Below are positions 16,316 through 24,738 of a stretch of DNA of 64,000 nt, one piece after another. Each line of letters starts with the position of its first letter. Position 1 is the first letter of the stretch. The translations under genes and the position numbers were made by a program. The DNA comes from Myxococcota bacterium. GTDB lineage: Bacteria; Myxococcota; XYA12-FULL-58-9; JALHOP01. The stretch lies in assembly GCA_022842935.1 (NCBI GenBank), contig JALHOP010000007.1, forward strand, positions 1 to 64,000, read 5' to 3'. The notes under the pieces were generated by a model that saw only the letters and a program-made list of their open reading frames with translations, had not been told where the DNA came from and searched no databases.

Positions 16316-16364
16316 GTCAGCTCCTGCTGACGAGTGACGTGCGGCCTTCGGCTACACGTCGCTC
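16316..16364. terminator. Tandem hairpins between convergent genes
   Basis: GTCAGC (16316-16321) pairs with GCTGAC (16326-16331) around a TCCT loop. Directly after it, GAGTGACGTG (16332-16341) pairs with CACGTCGCTC (16355-16364) with one G-T pair. They lie 15 bases after the ppiD-like stop and about 60 bases from the end of the convergent Cys/Gly-rich gene. No U-run follows, so intrinsic termination is only a possibility. Confidence 0.4.
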
Positions 16365-16425
16365 GAGCTGGAGGGGGGGGCCTAGCGCGCTTGGCGCTTT
16401 CTGATCGCTAGGACGCCGCTTGGGT

Positions 16426-18063
16426 TCACGGCACGGGGCTGTAGGTGAAGATGACCCGGCCATCGCCCAGGCGAACGCCGTTTTGGGTCGAGCCGTTGGT
16501 CACGCCAATCGTCGAGCTGGTGCCCCCTCCACCGCCCCCGCCGGCGCCCTTCACGCTCCCCACGCAACCGGTATTGCCGCCGGAGCCAGCCCCGCCGCCA
16601 GCTCCGCCAAGGAAGCCGCCCCCTCCTCCTCCGCCCCCAGGCACTGAGCTGGCGCAGCCACTTACAGGACCGTCCCCGCCGTCGCCTCCGACGCCTCCTG
16701 TGGGGTTCGTGCCGGGAATGCCAAGGATGAAGCTGCAGCCGGTGCCCGCGAGACCACCCGTCGTGGATGCGCCCTCGCCACCCCCCGCGAAGCTGCCATC
16801 GCCAACAGGGGAATCGACGCCGTCGAGACCGCTCCCGCCGCCGCCAGCGCCGCCGTCGCCGCCTTCCACGGTAATTGATACGCACCCCGCGGTGCCTCCT
16901 CCACCACCACCGCCGGCGACCAAGATCCGGTCGCTCTCCGCAGTGCCGCCATAGCGGACATCGGAAGCCCCGCCACCTCCACCAGCGTTTTCCGCGCCGC
17001 CCGAACCGCCACCGTTGAAGCCGCCCGCGCTCCCCTGCGCCTGGGAGCCGACGACGACGTTGAATGTCTCCCCGGGGACGACCAGTCGGGTTCCCGCAGC
17101 ATAGCCGCCCAATCCCGCCGAACCGCCCGTTGCGAAGGTCAAGCCTCCTTCGGCTCCCTGGGCGCCCCACGCCTCCATGAAGATGCTCGACACTCCCGTC
17201 GGCACCGTGAATACGCGCGTCGTGCCCTCCGCAGCGAAAGTTGCAACGCAACTTCCGCCGACACAGGCGTCACCAACTGCGCACACGGCGCCGCACGCGC
17301 CACAGTTGTTTTCGTCGTCGGCGGTGCTCGTCTCGCACCCGGCGGCCTCGGTGCAGTCGGCAAAGCCCGTGGCGCAGGCATAAGCGCATTGACCATTTTG
17401 GCAGCTCGGTACACTCACGGCGTCCGCCGCACACGACCTGCCGCACCGACCGCAATGGTCGACATCGCTCGTCGTATTGGTCTCGCAGCCTGGAGCGGCG
17501 TCGCAGTCCCCGTAGCCCGCGTTGCAGACGATGCCGCAAGCGCCCTGCGCGCACACCGCGACAAGATTGGGGCCTCCCGGGCAGGCGGTGCCGCTGTTTG
17601 CGCCCACGCAATCTCCCGATGCCCCGCAGAAACGCGGGTTGCTCATGGGATCGACACACGTCGCGTCGCAGGCGATGAGCGGCGACCCGCAGCTCGTCGA
17701 ACACGCGCCGCCACTGCAGAGAGTTCCCGGAAGACACGCGGCGCCTTGGTTCGCCCCAAGACAATCTCCGGCGGCGCCGCAGAAGACATTGTCGGTCGCC
17801 GGGTCGACACAGCGGTTACCGCAGGCCACGAGGCCGGGCGCGCAGAAGAGGCTACAGGCGCCGTCGACGCACACCTGGCCGGCTTCGCAGGCCGCGCCGC
17901 AAGCGCCACAATGTGCCGCATCGCCTCTGGTGTCCACGCAGGCGGCTCCGCATTGGACCGTGCCGCCACCGCAGACGCTCATGGTGGCGTCGTCGCAGGC
18001 GACGAAGAATATGGGCGAGACCGACGACACGAGCAGCACAACGAGCGAGCGCAGCGGGTGCAT
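16426..18063 (-). CDS. Lipoprotein with Cys-rich modules and an ALK-type glycine-rich domain
   Basis: A 545-residue exported protein. Residues 1-23 are a signal ending FFVAC, probably lipidated. Residues 30-285 hold six or so Cys-rich modules of the CGACGAAC / CVDGAC / CVDPATDNVFCG type, similar to Stig1-like and other secreted Cys-rich repeats of myxobacteria. Residues 290-545 form a glycine-rich domain with IFMEAWGAQGAEGG, GGYAAGTRLVVPGE, GGGGGASDVRYGG and RILVAGGGGGGG. These are the hallmarks of the ALK/LTK receptor glycine-rich fold (Gly_rich, Pfam PF12810). Likely a surface adhesin or scaffold. The GGN runs could form packed polyglycine helices; this is inference from the eukaryotic homologues. 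Confidence 0.85.
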   Translation of the reverse strand: MHPLRSLVVLLVSSVSPIFFVACDDATMSVCGGGTVQCGAACVDTRGDAAHCGACGAACEAGQVCVDGACSLFCAPGLVACGNRCVDPATDNVFCGAAGDCLGANQGAACLPGTLCSGGACSTSCGSPLIACDATCVDPMSNPRFCGASGDCVGANSGTACPGGPNLVAVCAQGACGIVCNAGYGDCDAAPGCETNTTSDVDHCGRCGRSCAADAVSVPSCQNGQCAYACATGFADCTEAAGCETSTADDENNCGACGAVCAVGDACVGGSCVATFAAEGTTRVFTVPTGVSSIFMEAWGAQGAEGGLTFATGGSAGLGGYAAGTRLVVPGETFNVVVGSQAQGSAGGFNGGGSGGAENAGGGGGASDVRYGGTAESDRILVAGGGGGGGTAGCVSITVEGGDGGAGGGGSGLDGVDSPVGDGSFAGGGEGASTTGGLAGTGCSFILGIPGTNPTGGVGGDGGDGPVSGCASSVPGGGGGGGGFLGGAGGGAGSGGNTGCVGSVKGAGGGGGGGTSSTIGVTNGSTQNGVRLGDGRVIFTYSPVP

Positions 18064-18147
18064 GGGGGACTCCTCGGCCTCGAGGACTTAACACTCCGGT
18101 CTCGGAGGAGTCGAGCTGTACGCCAGCGAAGAGGCCAGGGAAGCCGC

Positions 18148-20538
18148 TTAGGGCTCCGCGTCCATATCGACGAGCGGAGGCAAGACGCCTTCCGGGATCT
18201 CCGTCTTCGTCATCATCGCGAGGTCGCGAGCGTCGAAGTATACCGGCTGCCCTTCCTTACCCACCATGACGACCCGCCCGGCGTCCACGATGCCATTGAT
18301 CTCCATGTACGACAGGTTGAAGACGCCCGTGTCGGTGAGCACCTGAAGGTCGGAGACCATTGTCGCGTACTGGGTGACATCGGCGCCGGAGGCCTCTAGC
18401 GACTGGACGTACGATAAAGCCATCGCTGCGGCCTGGAGCGCAGCTCCGGGGTTGGATTCGAACTGCGCTCCGAACGCAATAGCGTAGTACGCATTTGCGA
18501 GCGCTCGTTGCATGCCCGCGACATCGCTCGGGTCCATGTCGAACGGTTCGTTGAACATGGCCTCGATATTCTGCTCGGCCGTGACGAGGACCTGATCCCA
18601 CTCATCCGTCAGCTCGTCGGTGATGGTGGCGTCTTCGACGAACGTGTTGCTGCCGTTTGAGGGACTGAAAGCCGGGCCAGTCACGCTTGGGTCCGCATCG
18701 CTCGAGACCGGCGTGGTGTGCACACCGTTTGCAACCGTGCTGAGCCAGGCGCCGACGGCTGCGTCGCGGTCACCCGTCGCGAGGTAGATCGCCGCCGCAC
18801 GCGCAGCACCGTCGACGAACGGCTGAGCCGAGGGGCTAAATTGGCCCGCGAGCCCGGCCGCACCGGCTGCCCCGGCACCCGCACCCAGCAAGACGCTTGG
18901 GTCGAGCTGACCTGTGCTGATGAGCTGTGCGACCGCACTTGTCGCTACGGCGCTCAGCCCGGAGGATACCGTCGCTCCCAGGCCCGCGGTCGCGCTACCT
19001 ACGGCGTTTCCGACCTGGCCACCGACGAACATCGATGCCCAGCTGGTTGCGAAGTCGCTGAAGTCGCCTCCCGTCATGGTCGTGCTCACGGCCGCGGCAA
19101 CGCCCGTAGTCACCGCCGTAGCGCCCACCCCGGTGATTCCCAACGCTGCGGCCGCGCCTGCGCCTGCACCTGCAGAGGCGACAGTGATGCCGATGCTCAC
19201 GACGACAGGCAGTAGACGCTCGAGGAACGAGCCTTGTTCGTGGCGTTCACTGAAGAGCGCCGTCGCCGCCGATGCGACGTCCGCGGGGACGAGGACGCCA
19301 AAGCTCGGATCGTATTTGAAGAGCGCGTCGCGCACGTGACCTAAGTGCGCATCGGGAACGCCCTGGGCGCGCGCCGCCTGATCGATCACGTCGTTGATTT
19401 CGGTCAGCGCGTACACCGGGACCTGTGTCCAGCCGGCGTAACGCTCGTCGAGCACCGCGAAGCCGGCCGCACTACCCGGTAGGACCCCGCCTTCCGACTC
19501 GTGATCCGCGGTTTTCGCGAGAAACACTCTGGCGTTGTCGCCGAGGCCCGGGACCGCGCCAGCAGGAAGCGGGAAAGCACCGTACGGGCTATCGAAAATC
19601 GCCGGGTTCGCGCCGTCGGTGACGAGAAAGACACGACCCGCGAGTGTCCCGCCCGCTTCGATCAGAGCGCGGATTGCCGGCGGCAGCTCGCTCAACGCAT
19701 CCGGGTGTTCGCGGAAAGGCACCGAAGCGTCGGAGAAGAATTGTGCGACGATGCGGTTTGCTTCGGCCGGAACCGGCCTGTTGTCGCCGGCGCTTGGTGC
19801 GTGCGTGTATCCTTGCGGGAACTGGAAGCCCTGGTTTGCGAGGTCCGCTAGAGCGACCTGATTGCCCGAGTTGTCGACGAACGCCCCCGAGGCACGGTCG
19901 ACGCGGCCGACGACCACGTTGTTGGCATCGGTGACCGTGTTGTCCGCTCCCACCGTATAAGTTTGGCCGTCGGGACTGGTGACACGGACTGGCTCTGCCT
20001 CGGGCGGGTTCTCCGGCAATACCCAGGAGCCTTGCGCGAGCGCTTGGCGCGCGATGGTCGTCCAGTAGTCGATCGATGTTTGCACCGCCTCGGGCGAGTC
20101 CTCGTACGCCTCGGCGAGCTGGCGCAACGCGGAGGCCGCGGTCGCGGCGAGAGCTGGATTCGCGGCAACGAATGCGCTGTCGGTGAGCTGGTCGGCGACT
20201 TGCAAAGCGCTTTGCGCACCCGACTGCATGGGGTCGACGAACCGCGTGTCTTCGGTGCCCCCGCTTGCGAGAGCGTACACCTCGAACGCTGGTTCGTGAT
20301 CAGCCGTGGCCGCGACTAGCGGGGCCGGACTGTCAAACTGGGTCTGCGCGGGTGCGAATTCGTAGGTGTCGGGAAACGCAAAGCCTTGCGCGGCGAGATC
20401 GGCGAGGGCGACTTGCCCTCCCGCGTTGTCGACGAAAGACCCACCGTCGACGCGCCCCACCACGACGTTGTTGGCGTCGGTGACCGCGTTGTCCGCATTA
20501 ACGGTGTAAACTTGCCCGTTAGGTCCAGTGACTTGCAT
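18148..20538 (-). CDS. Large protein with duplicated N-terminal module and hydrophobic Gly/Ala core
   Basis: A 796-residue protein from the ATG at 20538, which has GGGAG six bases upstream. Two copies of a 65-residue module are obvious: GQVYTVNADNAVTDANNVVV (residues 5-24) and GQTYTVGADNTVTDANNVVV (about 190-209), each followed by VALADLA.QGF.FP. A middle region (about 480-600) is rich in Gly, Ala, Val and Ser, with VSIGITVASAGAGAGAAAAL and SATAGLGATVSSGL, resembling the pretoxin regions of some large secreted toxins. The C-terminus (600-796) is soluble and acidic. No signal peptide. Role unknown; a secreted effector or toxin-carrier is one possibility. Confidence 0.75.
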   Translation of the reverse strand: MQVTGPNGQVYTVNADNAVTDANNVVVGRVDGGSFVDNAGGQVALADLAAQGFAFPDTYEFAPAQTQFDSPAPLVAATADHEPAFEVYALASGGTEDTRFVDPMQSGAQSALQVADQLTDSAFVAANPALAATAASALRQLAEAYEDSPEAVQTSIDYWTTIARQALAQGSWVLPENPPEAEPVRVTSPDGQTYTVGADNTVTDANNVVVGRVDRASGAFVDNSGNQVALADLANQGFQFPQGYTHAPSAGDNRPVPAEANRIVAQFFSDASVPFREHPDALSELPPAIRALIEAGGTLAGRVFLVTDGANPAIFDSPYGAFPLPAGAVPGLGDNARVFLAKTADHESEGGVLPGSAAGFAVLDERYAGWTQVPVYALTEINDVIDQAARAQGVPDAHLGHVRDALFKYDPSFGVLVPADVASAATALFSERHEQGSFLERLLPVVVSIGITVASAGAGAGAAAALGITGVGATAVTTGVAAAVSTTMTGGDFSDFATSWASMFVGGQVGNAVGSATAGLGATVSSGLSAVATSAVAQLISTGQLDPSVLLGAGAGAAGAAGLAGQFSPSAQPFVDGAARAAAIYLATGDRDAAVGAWLSTVANGVHTTPVSSDADPSVTGPAFSPSNGSNTFVEDATITDELTDEWDQVLVTAEQNIEAMFNEPFDMDPSDVAGMQRALANAYYAIAFGAQFESNPGAALQAAAMALSYVQSLEASGADVTQYATMVSDLQVLTDTGVFNLSYMEINGIVDAGRVVMVGKEGQPVYFDARDLAMMTKTEIPEGVLPPLVDMDAEP

Positions 20539-20704
20539 TGCATGCTCCCAGCGCCCACACCTGGGACAGTAGAAGCAGACCAGCAGCTCTTCAACGCGTT
20601 CTTGCTTGTACGGGACTGACAGCGAGCCAGACACCAAATCTAACCAGTGGGTCCGCGCGCGTTGGCCGACCACTGCCCGATTGTCAGGTCGAGGGTCGAC
20701 CGGT

Positions 20705-21256
20705 CTAGCTGACGGTGTTCGCTTGCGCGGCGTAGCGGGCCGTAAGCTCGCGTACTGCGGTGCTCGCCGACGGCAAGCCGAAGAGCGCACTGACAGCGAG
20801 CAGCGCGGCTCCAATGGCTGGCTCGGCCCAGGTGACTGCCGCTGATAGGGGTACCGCGACACCGATGGCGCGGACGGCTTCGAGAGCACGGTCGATACGG
20901 CCGCTGCGCACGGCGGTCTCGCCGAGGTGCCGACCCGCGTCGACGATGGCGGTCTGCGCGCGGCGGCTCTGGATTGCGCAATGCACGCTGCCCGCGATCA
21001 GCAAGGCGGCGCCGCATAGAGCGGTCGTGGCACCGACGGCCGACGGGCTCGACGCGGTTAGCCAATGCGCGATCTGTGGAGCCGCGCAGAGCGTGGTGTA
21101 AACCGCCCCGGTCCCAAGCGCACTCGCTGCCATCGACGTCGAGGCGACCTCGATGACGTCGTAGCGCGCCGCACGCGTGGCGAGCGCAGGACGCGTCGTC
21201 GCTGCGACGTCGAGCGCGGTCGGGTCAGACGGGCGACAGGTGGCGGGTACCCTCAC
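20705..21256 (-). CDS. Hypothetical membrane protein
   Basis: A 183-residue protein rich in Ala with several hydrophobic stretches: AASALGTGAVYTTLCAA, VGATTALCGAALLIAGSVHC, and AVPLSAAVTWAEPAIGAALL followed by AVSALFGLP. Three or four membrane helices are likely. It lies nine bases downstream of another membrane protein gene with a similar helix-loop plan, and the two may be paralogues or partners. No family is recognised. Codon use is typical of the window. The 166 bases between it and the large protein gene downstream on the same strand hold no further gene. Confidence 0.6.
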   Translation of the reverse strand: MRVPATCRPSDPTALDVAATTRPALATRAARYDVIEVASTSMAASALGTGAVYTTLCAAPQIAHWLTASSPSAVGATTALCGAALLIAGSVHCAIQSRRAQTAIVDAGRHLGETAVRSGRIDRALEAVRAIGVAVPLSAAVTWAEPAIGAALLAVSALFGLPSASTAVRELTARYAAQANTVS

Positions 21257-21265
21257 GTGCAGCCC

Positions 21266-21880
21266 TCAGCTGGCTCGGTCTTCGCGAAATCCGATGACGC
21301 GCGACGCGTAGCGCGCCTTGCCCAGGCGATCGGCGGTGCGCCGGGCGAAGACCACCGCGACCAGGCCAAAGATCGCCGCAGCGGACAACAACGGAAGCGA
21401 GGCGAGCTGGATCTTGGCGATAGCGAACACCGCGTAGACGGGCGCCAGGGTCGCGGCGATACGAACCACGGTCATGTCGCGCTTTGCCTCACGGCAGGCG
21501 GTCACCTCGGCAATGCGTGGCTCGCTACCCGTTGCGATGAGGCGGCGCGTCGCGGTCGCGGCATGTCGGGCCGCCCTCCACGCAAGCAGTGCGAGCAGCA
21601 CCGCGAGCACGGCGGCGCTCACGACGACCCACGGCGCGTAGCGCTGCGACGACGAAGCAAGCCCATGAGCCGCCCACACGGCGATACCGCAGCAGGTGAT
21701 CAAGGCACCCTGGAGCAACGAGCTCGTGAGCACCCGTTCGGCCGCCTCGCTTGCGGTGCCACGGGGGTCGTCGATGAGGGTGCGGCGGCGCTCGAAGATC
21801 GGCACGACACCTGTCGCCTCCGGAGGCGGCGGCGGCGGCATGAGCATCGCGATGCGTTTCGAATTTTCGACGGCAGCCAT
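21266..21880 (-). CDS. Hypothetical membrane protein with proline-rich N-terminus
   Basis: A 204-residue protein starting MAAVENSKRIAMLMPPPPPP from the ATG at 21880; the longer frame upstream lacks coding character. After a cytoplasmic tail with ERRRTLIDDPRG there are four likely membrane helices in two hairpins (GALITCCGIAVWAAHGLA with WVVVSAAVLAVLLALLAW; VVRIAATLAPVYAVFAIA with ASLPLLSAAAIFGLVAVVF). Arg-rich loops favour the cytoplasm. The function is unknown; it is the first gene of a two-gene unit. Confidence 0.65.
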   Translation of the reverse strand: MAAVENSKRIAMLMPPPPPPEATGVVPIFERRRTLIDDPRGTASEAAERVLTSSLLQGALITCCGIAVWAAHGLASSSQRYAPWVVVSAAVLAVLLALLAWRAARHAATATRRLIATGSEPRIAEVTACREAKRDMTVVRIAATLAPVYAVFAIAKIQLASLPLLSAAAIFGLVAVVFARRTADRLGKARYASRVIGFREDRAS

Positions 21881-22069
21881 GGGGTTGGGTTGTCGTCCGA
21901 GTTGGAGAGAGGTTGTCCCGCGCAGCCATGACTCCACGGCACACGCCACCTTGTGACTGAAGCTGCCGAGGGGAACCGGAAGCCAGCACACCCCCCAGAG
22001 AGGGGCGACGGCCCCGAAGACGCGTCAGCCTCTTGGCCTGACCTCAAGGCCTCTCATAGAGTCGGTGCC

Positions 22070-23230
22070 ATGTTCGAAACCCGACTGACCGAAGACCAAG
22101 AGATGATGATTCAAAGCGCTCGCAAGCTCGTGCGCGACGTCATCATCACCCCGAAGCGCGACATGCAGCTCGACAAGAGCGGTGAGTTTCCCCACGACGT
22201 CTACAAGAAGCTCTGGGAAGCGGGGATGGTGAATCTCGAGTTCCCCGAGTCGGTCGGTGGGCCTGGGCTCTCGTGCGTCGACCACGTCGCCATCGGCGAA
22301 GAGATTCACTACGGCTGCTTGGGCATCAGCACCTCCGTCATGGCGAACAACCTCGCGGCCATGCCGCTCATCATCGCCAAACACGAAGCGCTCATGAAGA
22401 AGTACATGGCGCCACTCTGCGAAGAGCCACGTTATGCGGCGTACGGATGCAGCGAGCCTGACGCCGGCTCGGACGTCGCTGCCATGAGTACGAAGTTCGT
22501 CAAGAAGGGCGACAAGTACATCCTCAACGGACAGAAACGTTGGATCAGCAACGGTGATGTCGCGGACTGGTGGCTCGTTTTCGCACGCGAGGACGGTACC
22601 AAGGGTCACAAGGGCATCGCGGCGTTCGTCGTCGAGGCCAAGTGGCCGGGCGCCCGCTGGGATGCGCTCGTGCACAAGCTGGGACAGCGCGCTTCGCACA
22701 CGTGCGATCTGGTGTTCGAAGACGTCGAGGTGCCGGCCGAAAACATGGTCGTCGGCCCAGAGCATGGCTTCAAGCTCGCCATGAGCACGTTCGATCGGTC
22801 CCGGCCCTGGATTGCCGCTGGCGCGACCGGCATCATCCGCCGTGCTCGCGACGAGTCGCTACGCTACGCGACACAGCGCAAGACCTTCGGTACCGCCATC
22901 ATCAATCACCAGGCGGTCGCGACCATGATCGCTGACATGGAGATTGCTTATCAGGCGACCCGCTTGCTGGCGTTGTCCGCTGCAGCGGCCGTCGACCGTG
23001 GTGACTTGCGCGGCACGCACAGCGCGTGTGCCAAGGCCTATGGCGCCGACGCCGCCATGCAGGCGACCACCGACGCCGTGCAAATCTTTGGCGGCTATGG
23101 CTACACGAGCGAGTTCGTCGTCGAGAAGCTGATGCGGGACGCGAAGCTCCTGCAGATCTACGAGGGCACCTCACAGATCCAGCGCATGGTCATCGCCCGC
23201 GATCTGTTGCGTCAGCTCGGCGAGCAATAG
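22070..23230 (+). CDS. Acyl-CoA dehydrogenase
   Basis: A 386-residue FAD enzyme that introduces a trans-2,3 double bond in acyl-CoA during fatty acid or branched-chain breakdown. Family motifs are complete: AAYGCSEPDAGSDVAAM, NGQKRWISNGDVADWW, FDRSRPWIAAGATG, QIFGGYGYTSEFVVEKLMRD and the C-terminal LQIYEGTSQIQRM, whose Glu is the catalytic base of medium-chain-type enzymes. I start it at the ATG at 22070 (MFETRLTEDQEMMIQ) because upstream residues have no homology character. It appears monocistronic, with no electron-transfer flavoprotein genes nearby. Confidence 0.92.
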   Translation: MFETRLTEDQEMMIQSARKLVRDVIITPKRDMQLDKSGEFPHDVYKKLWEAGMVNLEFPESVGGPGLSCVDHVAIGEEIHYGCLGISTSVMANNLAAMPLIIAKHEALMKKYMAPLCEEPRYAAYGCSEPDAGSDVAAMSTKFVKKGDKYILNGQKRWISNGDVADWWLVFAREDGTKGHKGIAAFVVEAKWPGARWDALVHKLGQRASHTCDLVFEDVEVPAENMVVGPEHGFKLAMSTFDRSRPWIAAGATGIIRRARDESLRYATQRKTFGTAIINHQAVATMIADMEIAYQATRLLALSAAAAVDRGDLRGTHSACAKAYGADAAMQATTDAVQIFGGYGYTSEFVVEKLMRDAKLLQIYEGTSQIQRMVIARDLLRQLGEQ

Positions 23231-23258
23231 TCGAAAATCATTGAGGAATTTTGGTTGG

Positions 23259-23281
23259 GGCAGGTTTTTACACAACCTGCC
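23259..23281. terminator. Perfect eight-base-pair hairpin after the acyl-CoA dehydrogenase
   Basis: GGCAGGTT (23259-23266) pairs perfectly with AACCTGCC (23274-23281) around a seven-base TTTACAC loop, 28 bases after the stop codon. There is no downstream U-run. It could be a terminator or an operator for the following gene, which starts 64 bases on. Confidence 0.45.
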
Positions 23282-23344
23282 AGCCTGGCGTGCCGATAAC
23301 TCGGACAACGGGTGCTTTGCGCCCCGACGAGTGGGTGTTCGGCC

Positions 23345-24637
23345 ATGGGCATGAGCGACGCACTGACCACGTTGCGCGTGAGCGTCAACCAGACGTTCAG
23401 CCGTCCGGGCGATGCAGGCAGCGTCGTCCCGCGCGGGCGGGCCCCATTGCAGCTCGACTGCGAAGTGATCGCGAGCAACGCCGAGGTCTGCACGGTCCCC
23501 TCGGGGCCAGGCATCGCCAATGCGCTCGACATCCCCTCGCTTGCAGCCAGCCCGCGCTCGCGAGCCGCGACTGCGCGTCCGGCGCATGAACGCGCGACAC
23601 CGGCAGGAGCCGCGCCCGCCGCCGTCGAGCCGGCTGCCGCAGCAGACGGAACCCCCATTGTCGCGGTTCAAAATCGTCCGCAGTTCAGCAGTGAGGTAGG
23701 CGCCGCCATCGCGGGTTCGACCTCGGAGCTCGCGCTCGCATCTGGCAATGCAGACGGCGTCATCATCACACCGCCCGACCGCCCAGGCGCCATCGCCGCG
23801 CTGACCGCCGCGACCCGGCGCGACACCGAGGCCTACACCGAGGTCAACCGCGTTCGCGAGCTCTTCAACCGCCGCTTCGGCACGAACTACACGACCGAGC
23901 AGTTCAACTACATTCTCGGTGCCGCCCGCTACTCGCTCGAAGCAGGCGGCCACGCCTTGCCCGATGGACGTCGCGTCTACGCGAAGCTCACGCGCGCCGC
24001 ATGGATGGCGGTCGCCGCGCACGCCATCCAGCTCGCCAACGCCGACGGCACACTCCGCTTTGGCAATCAGCCCGTCAACGTGGCCGAGGCAACGCAGTTC
24101 GTCGAGACCGTCCTGGCCTCGAACGTCGCCGAAGACCTCCGTCGTCTCGGCAAAGCGGGCACCCAGAGCGAAGTGGCCGACGCGGTCGAGCAAGCCGGTC
24201 AGCGCTTCATGAGCACGCCGATGCCGGGCGAGCGTCGGGCGGCGCTGCGCTTCCGGATGTTGCCGGGTCAGAGCGAAGACGCCATCGTCTTCAGCGGTCG
24301 ACGTCGGGTCGACCACATCTACGCCGCGACGCCCGAGCTTCGCCGCATCGCTGTCGCCGGCACGGTCGCCCCCTCGGCCGCGCCGCTCATCGAAGGCCTG
24401 CAGAGCACTGGCGTCATTGTCGCCTCCGACGCCTTGAGTCCGACGCAGCGCCGTGCCCTACAGCTCGAAGCACAACGGCAAGATGCCTTCGACCGCGCCA
24501 TCGGCCGTGAAGCGCACAACCTCGATCGCCACCGCGCCTATGTCGCGCGTCTTGTCGAGCGCCGCATCGAGGTTCGCGAGGCCGAGCAGGCTGCAGACGC
24601 ACGGGATCCATCGGCGCCTCGGGTTGTGCGCGTTTAG
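23345..24637 (+). CDS. Hypothetical protein, helix-rich, no signal peptide
   Basis: A 430-residue protein starting MGMSDALTTLRVSVNQTFSR. The first 110 residues are low-complexity (Ala/Pro/Arg). A more structured region follows from about 120 with ELFNRRFGTNYTTEQFNYIL, then helical segments rich in Arg and Glu up to the C-terminus (VERRIEVREAEQAADAR). I recognise no domain. With the 796-residue protein and the 386-residue protein near 30 kb it shares an N-terminus lacking a signal and a modular, disordered layout, which might mean a common non-Sec export route; that is a guess. The 101 bases before the next gene hold nothing evident. Confidence 0.65.
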   Translation: MGMSDALTTLRVSVNQTFSRPGDAGSVVPRGRAPLQLDCEVIASNAEVCTVPSGPGIANALDIPSLAASPRSRAATARPAHERATPAGAAPAAVEPAAAADGTPIVAVQNRPQFSSEVGAAIAGSTSELALASGNADGVIITPPDRPGAIAALTAATRRDTEAYTEVNRVRELFNRRFGTNYTTEQFNYILGAARYSLEAGGHALPDGRRVYAKLTRAAWMAVAAHAIQLANADGTLRFGNQPVNVAEATQFVETVLASNVAEDLRRLGKAGTQSEVADAVEQAGQRFMSTPMPGERRAALRFRMLPGQSEDAIVFSGRRRVDHIYAATPELRRIAVAGTVAPSAAPLIEGLQSTGVIVASDALSPTQRRALQLEAQRQDAFDRAIGREAHNLDRHRAYVARLVERRIEVREAEQAADARDPSAPRVVRV

Positions 24638-24738
24638 CCTGGGCCGGGTGCTTGTGCATCGGCCCCGTACCAACTCACTCGAGTGATTCGACGTCGAGCC
24701 GGGCCTTGGTTTGGCCAGCTGCGCGTTTGTTGCGCAGG

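Noticed and set aside
16445-16954. A proline-rich forward frame opposite the glycine-rich domain
   Set aside because: Poly-Pro is simply the complement of the GGN codons; no start or ribosome-binding site.
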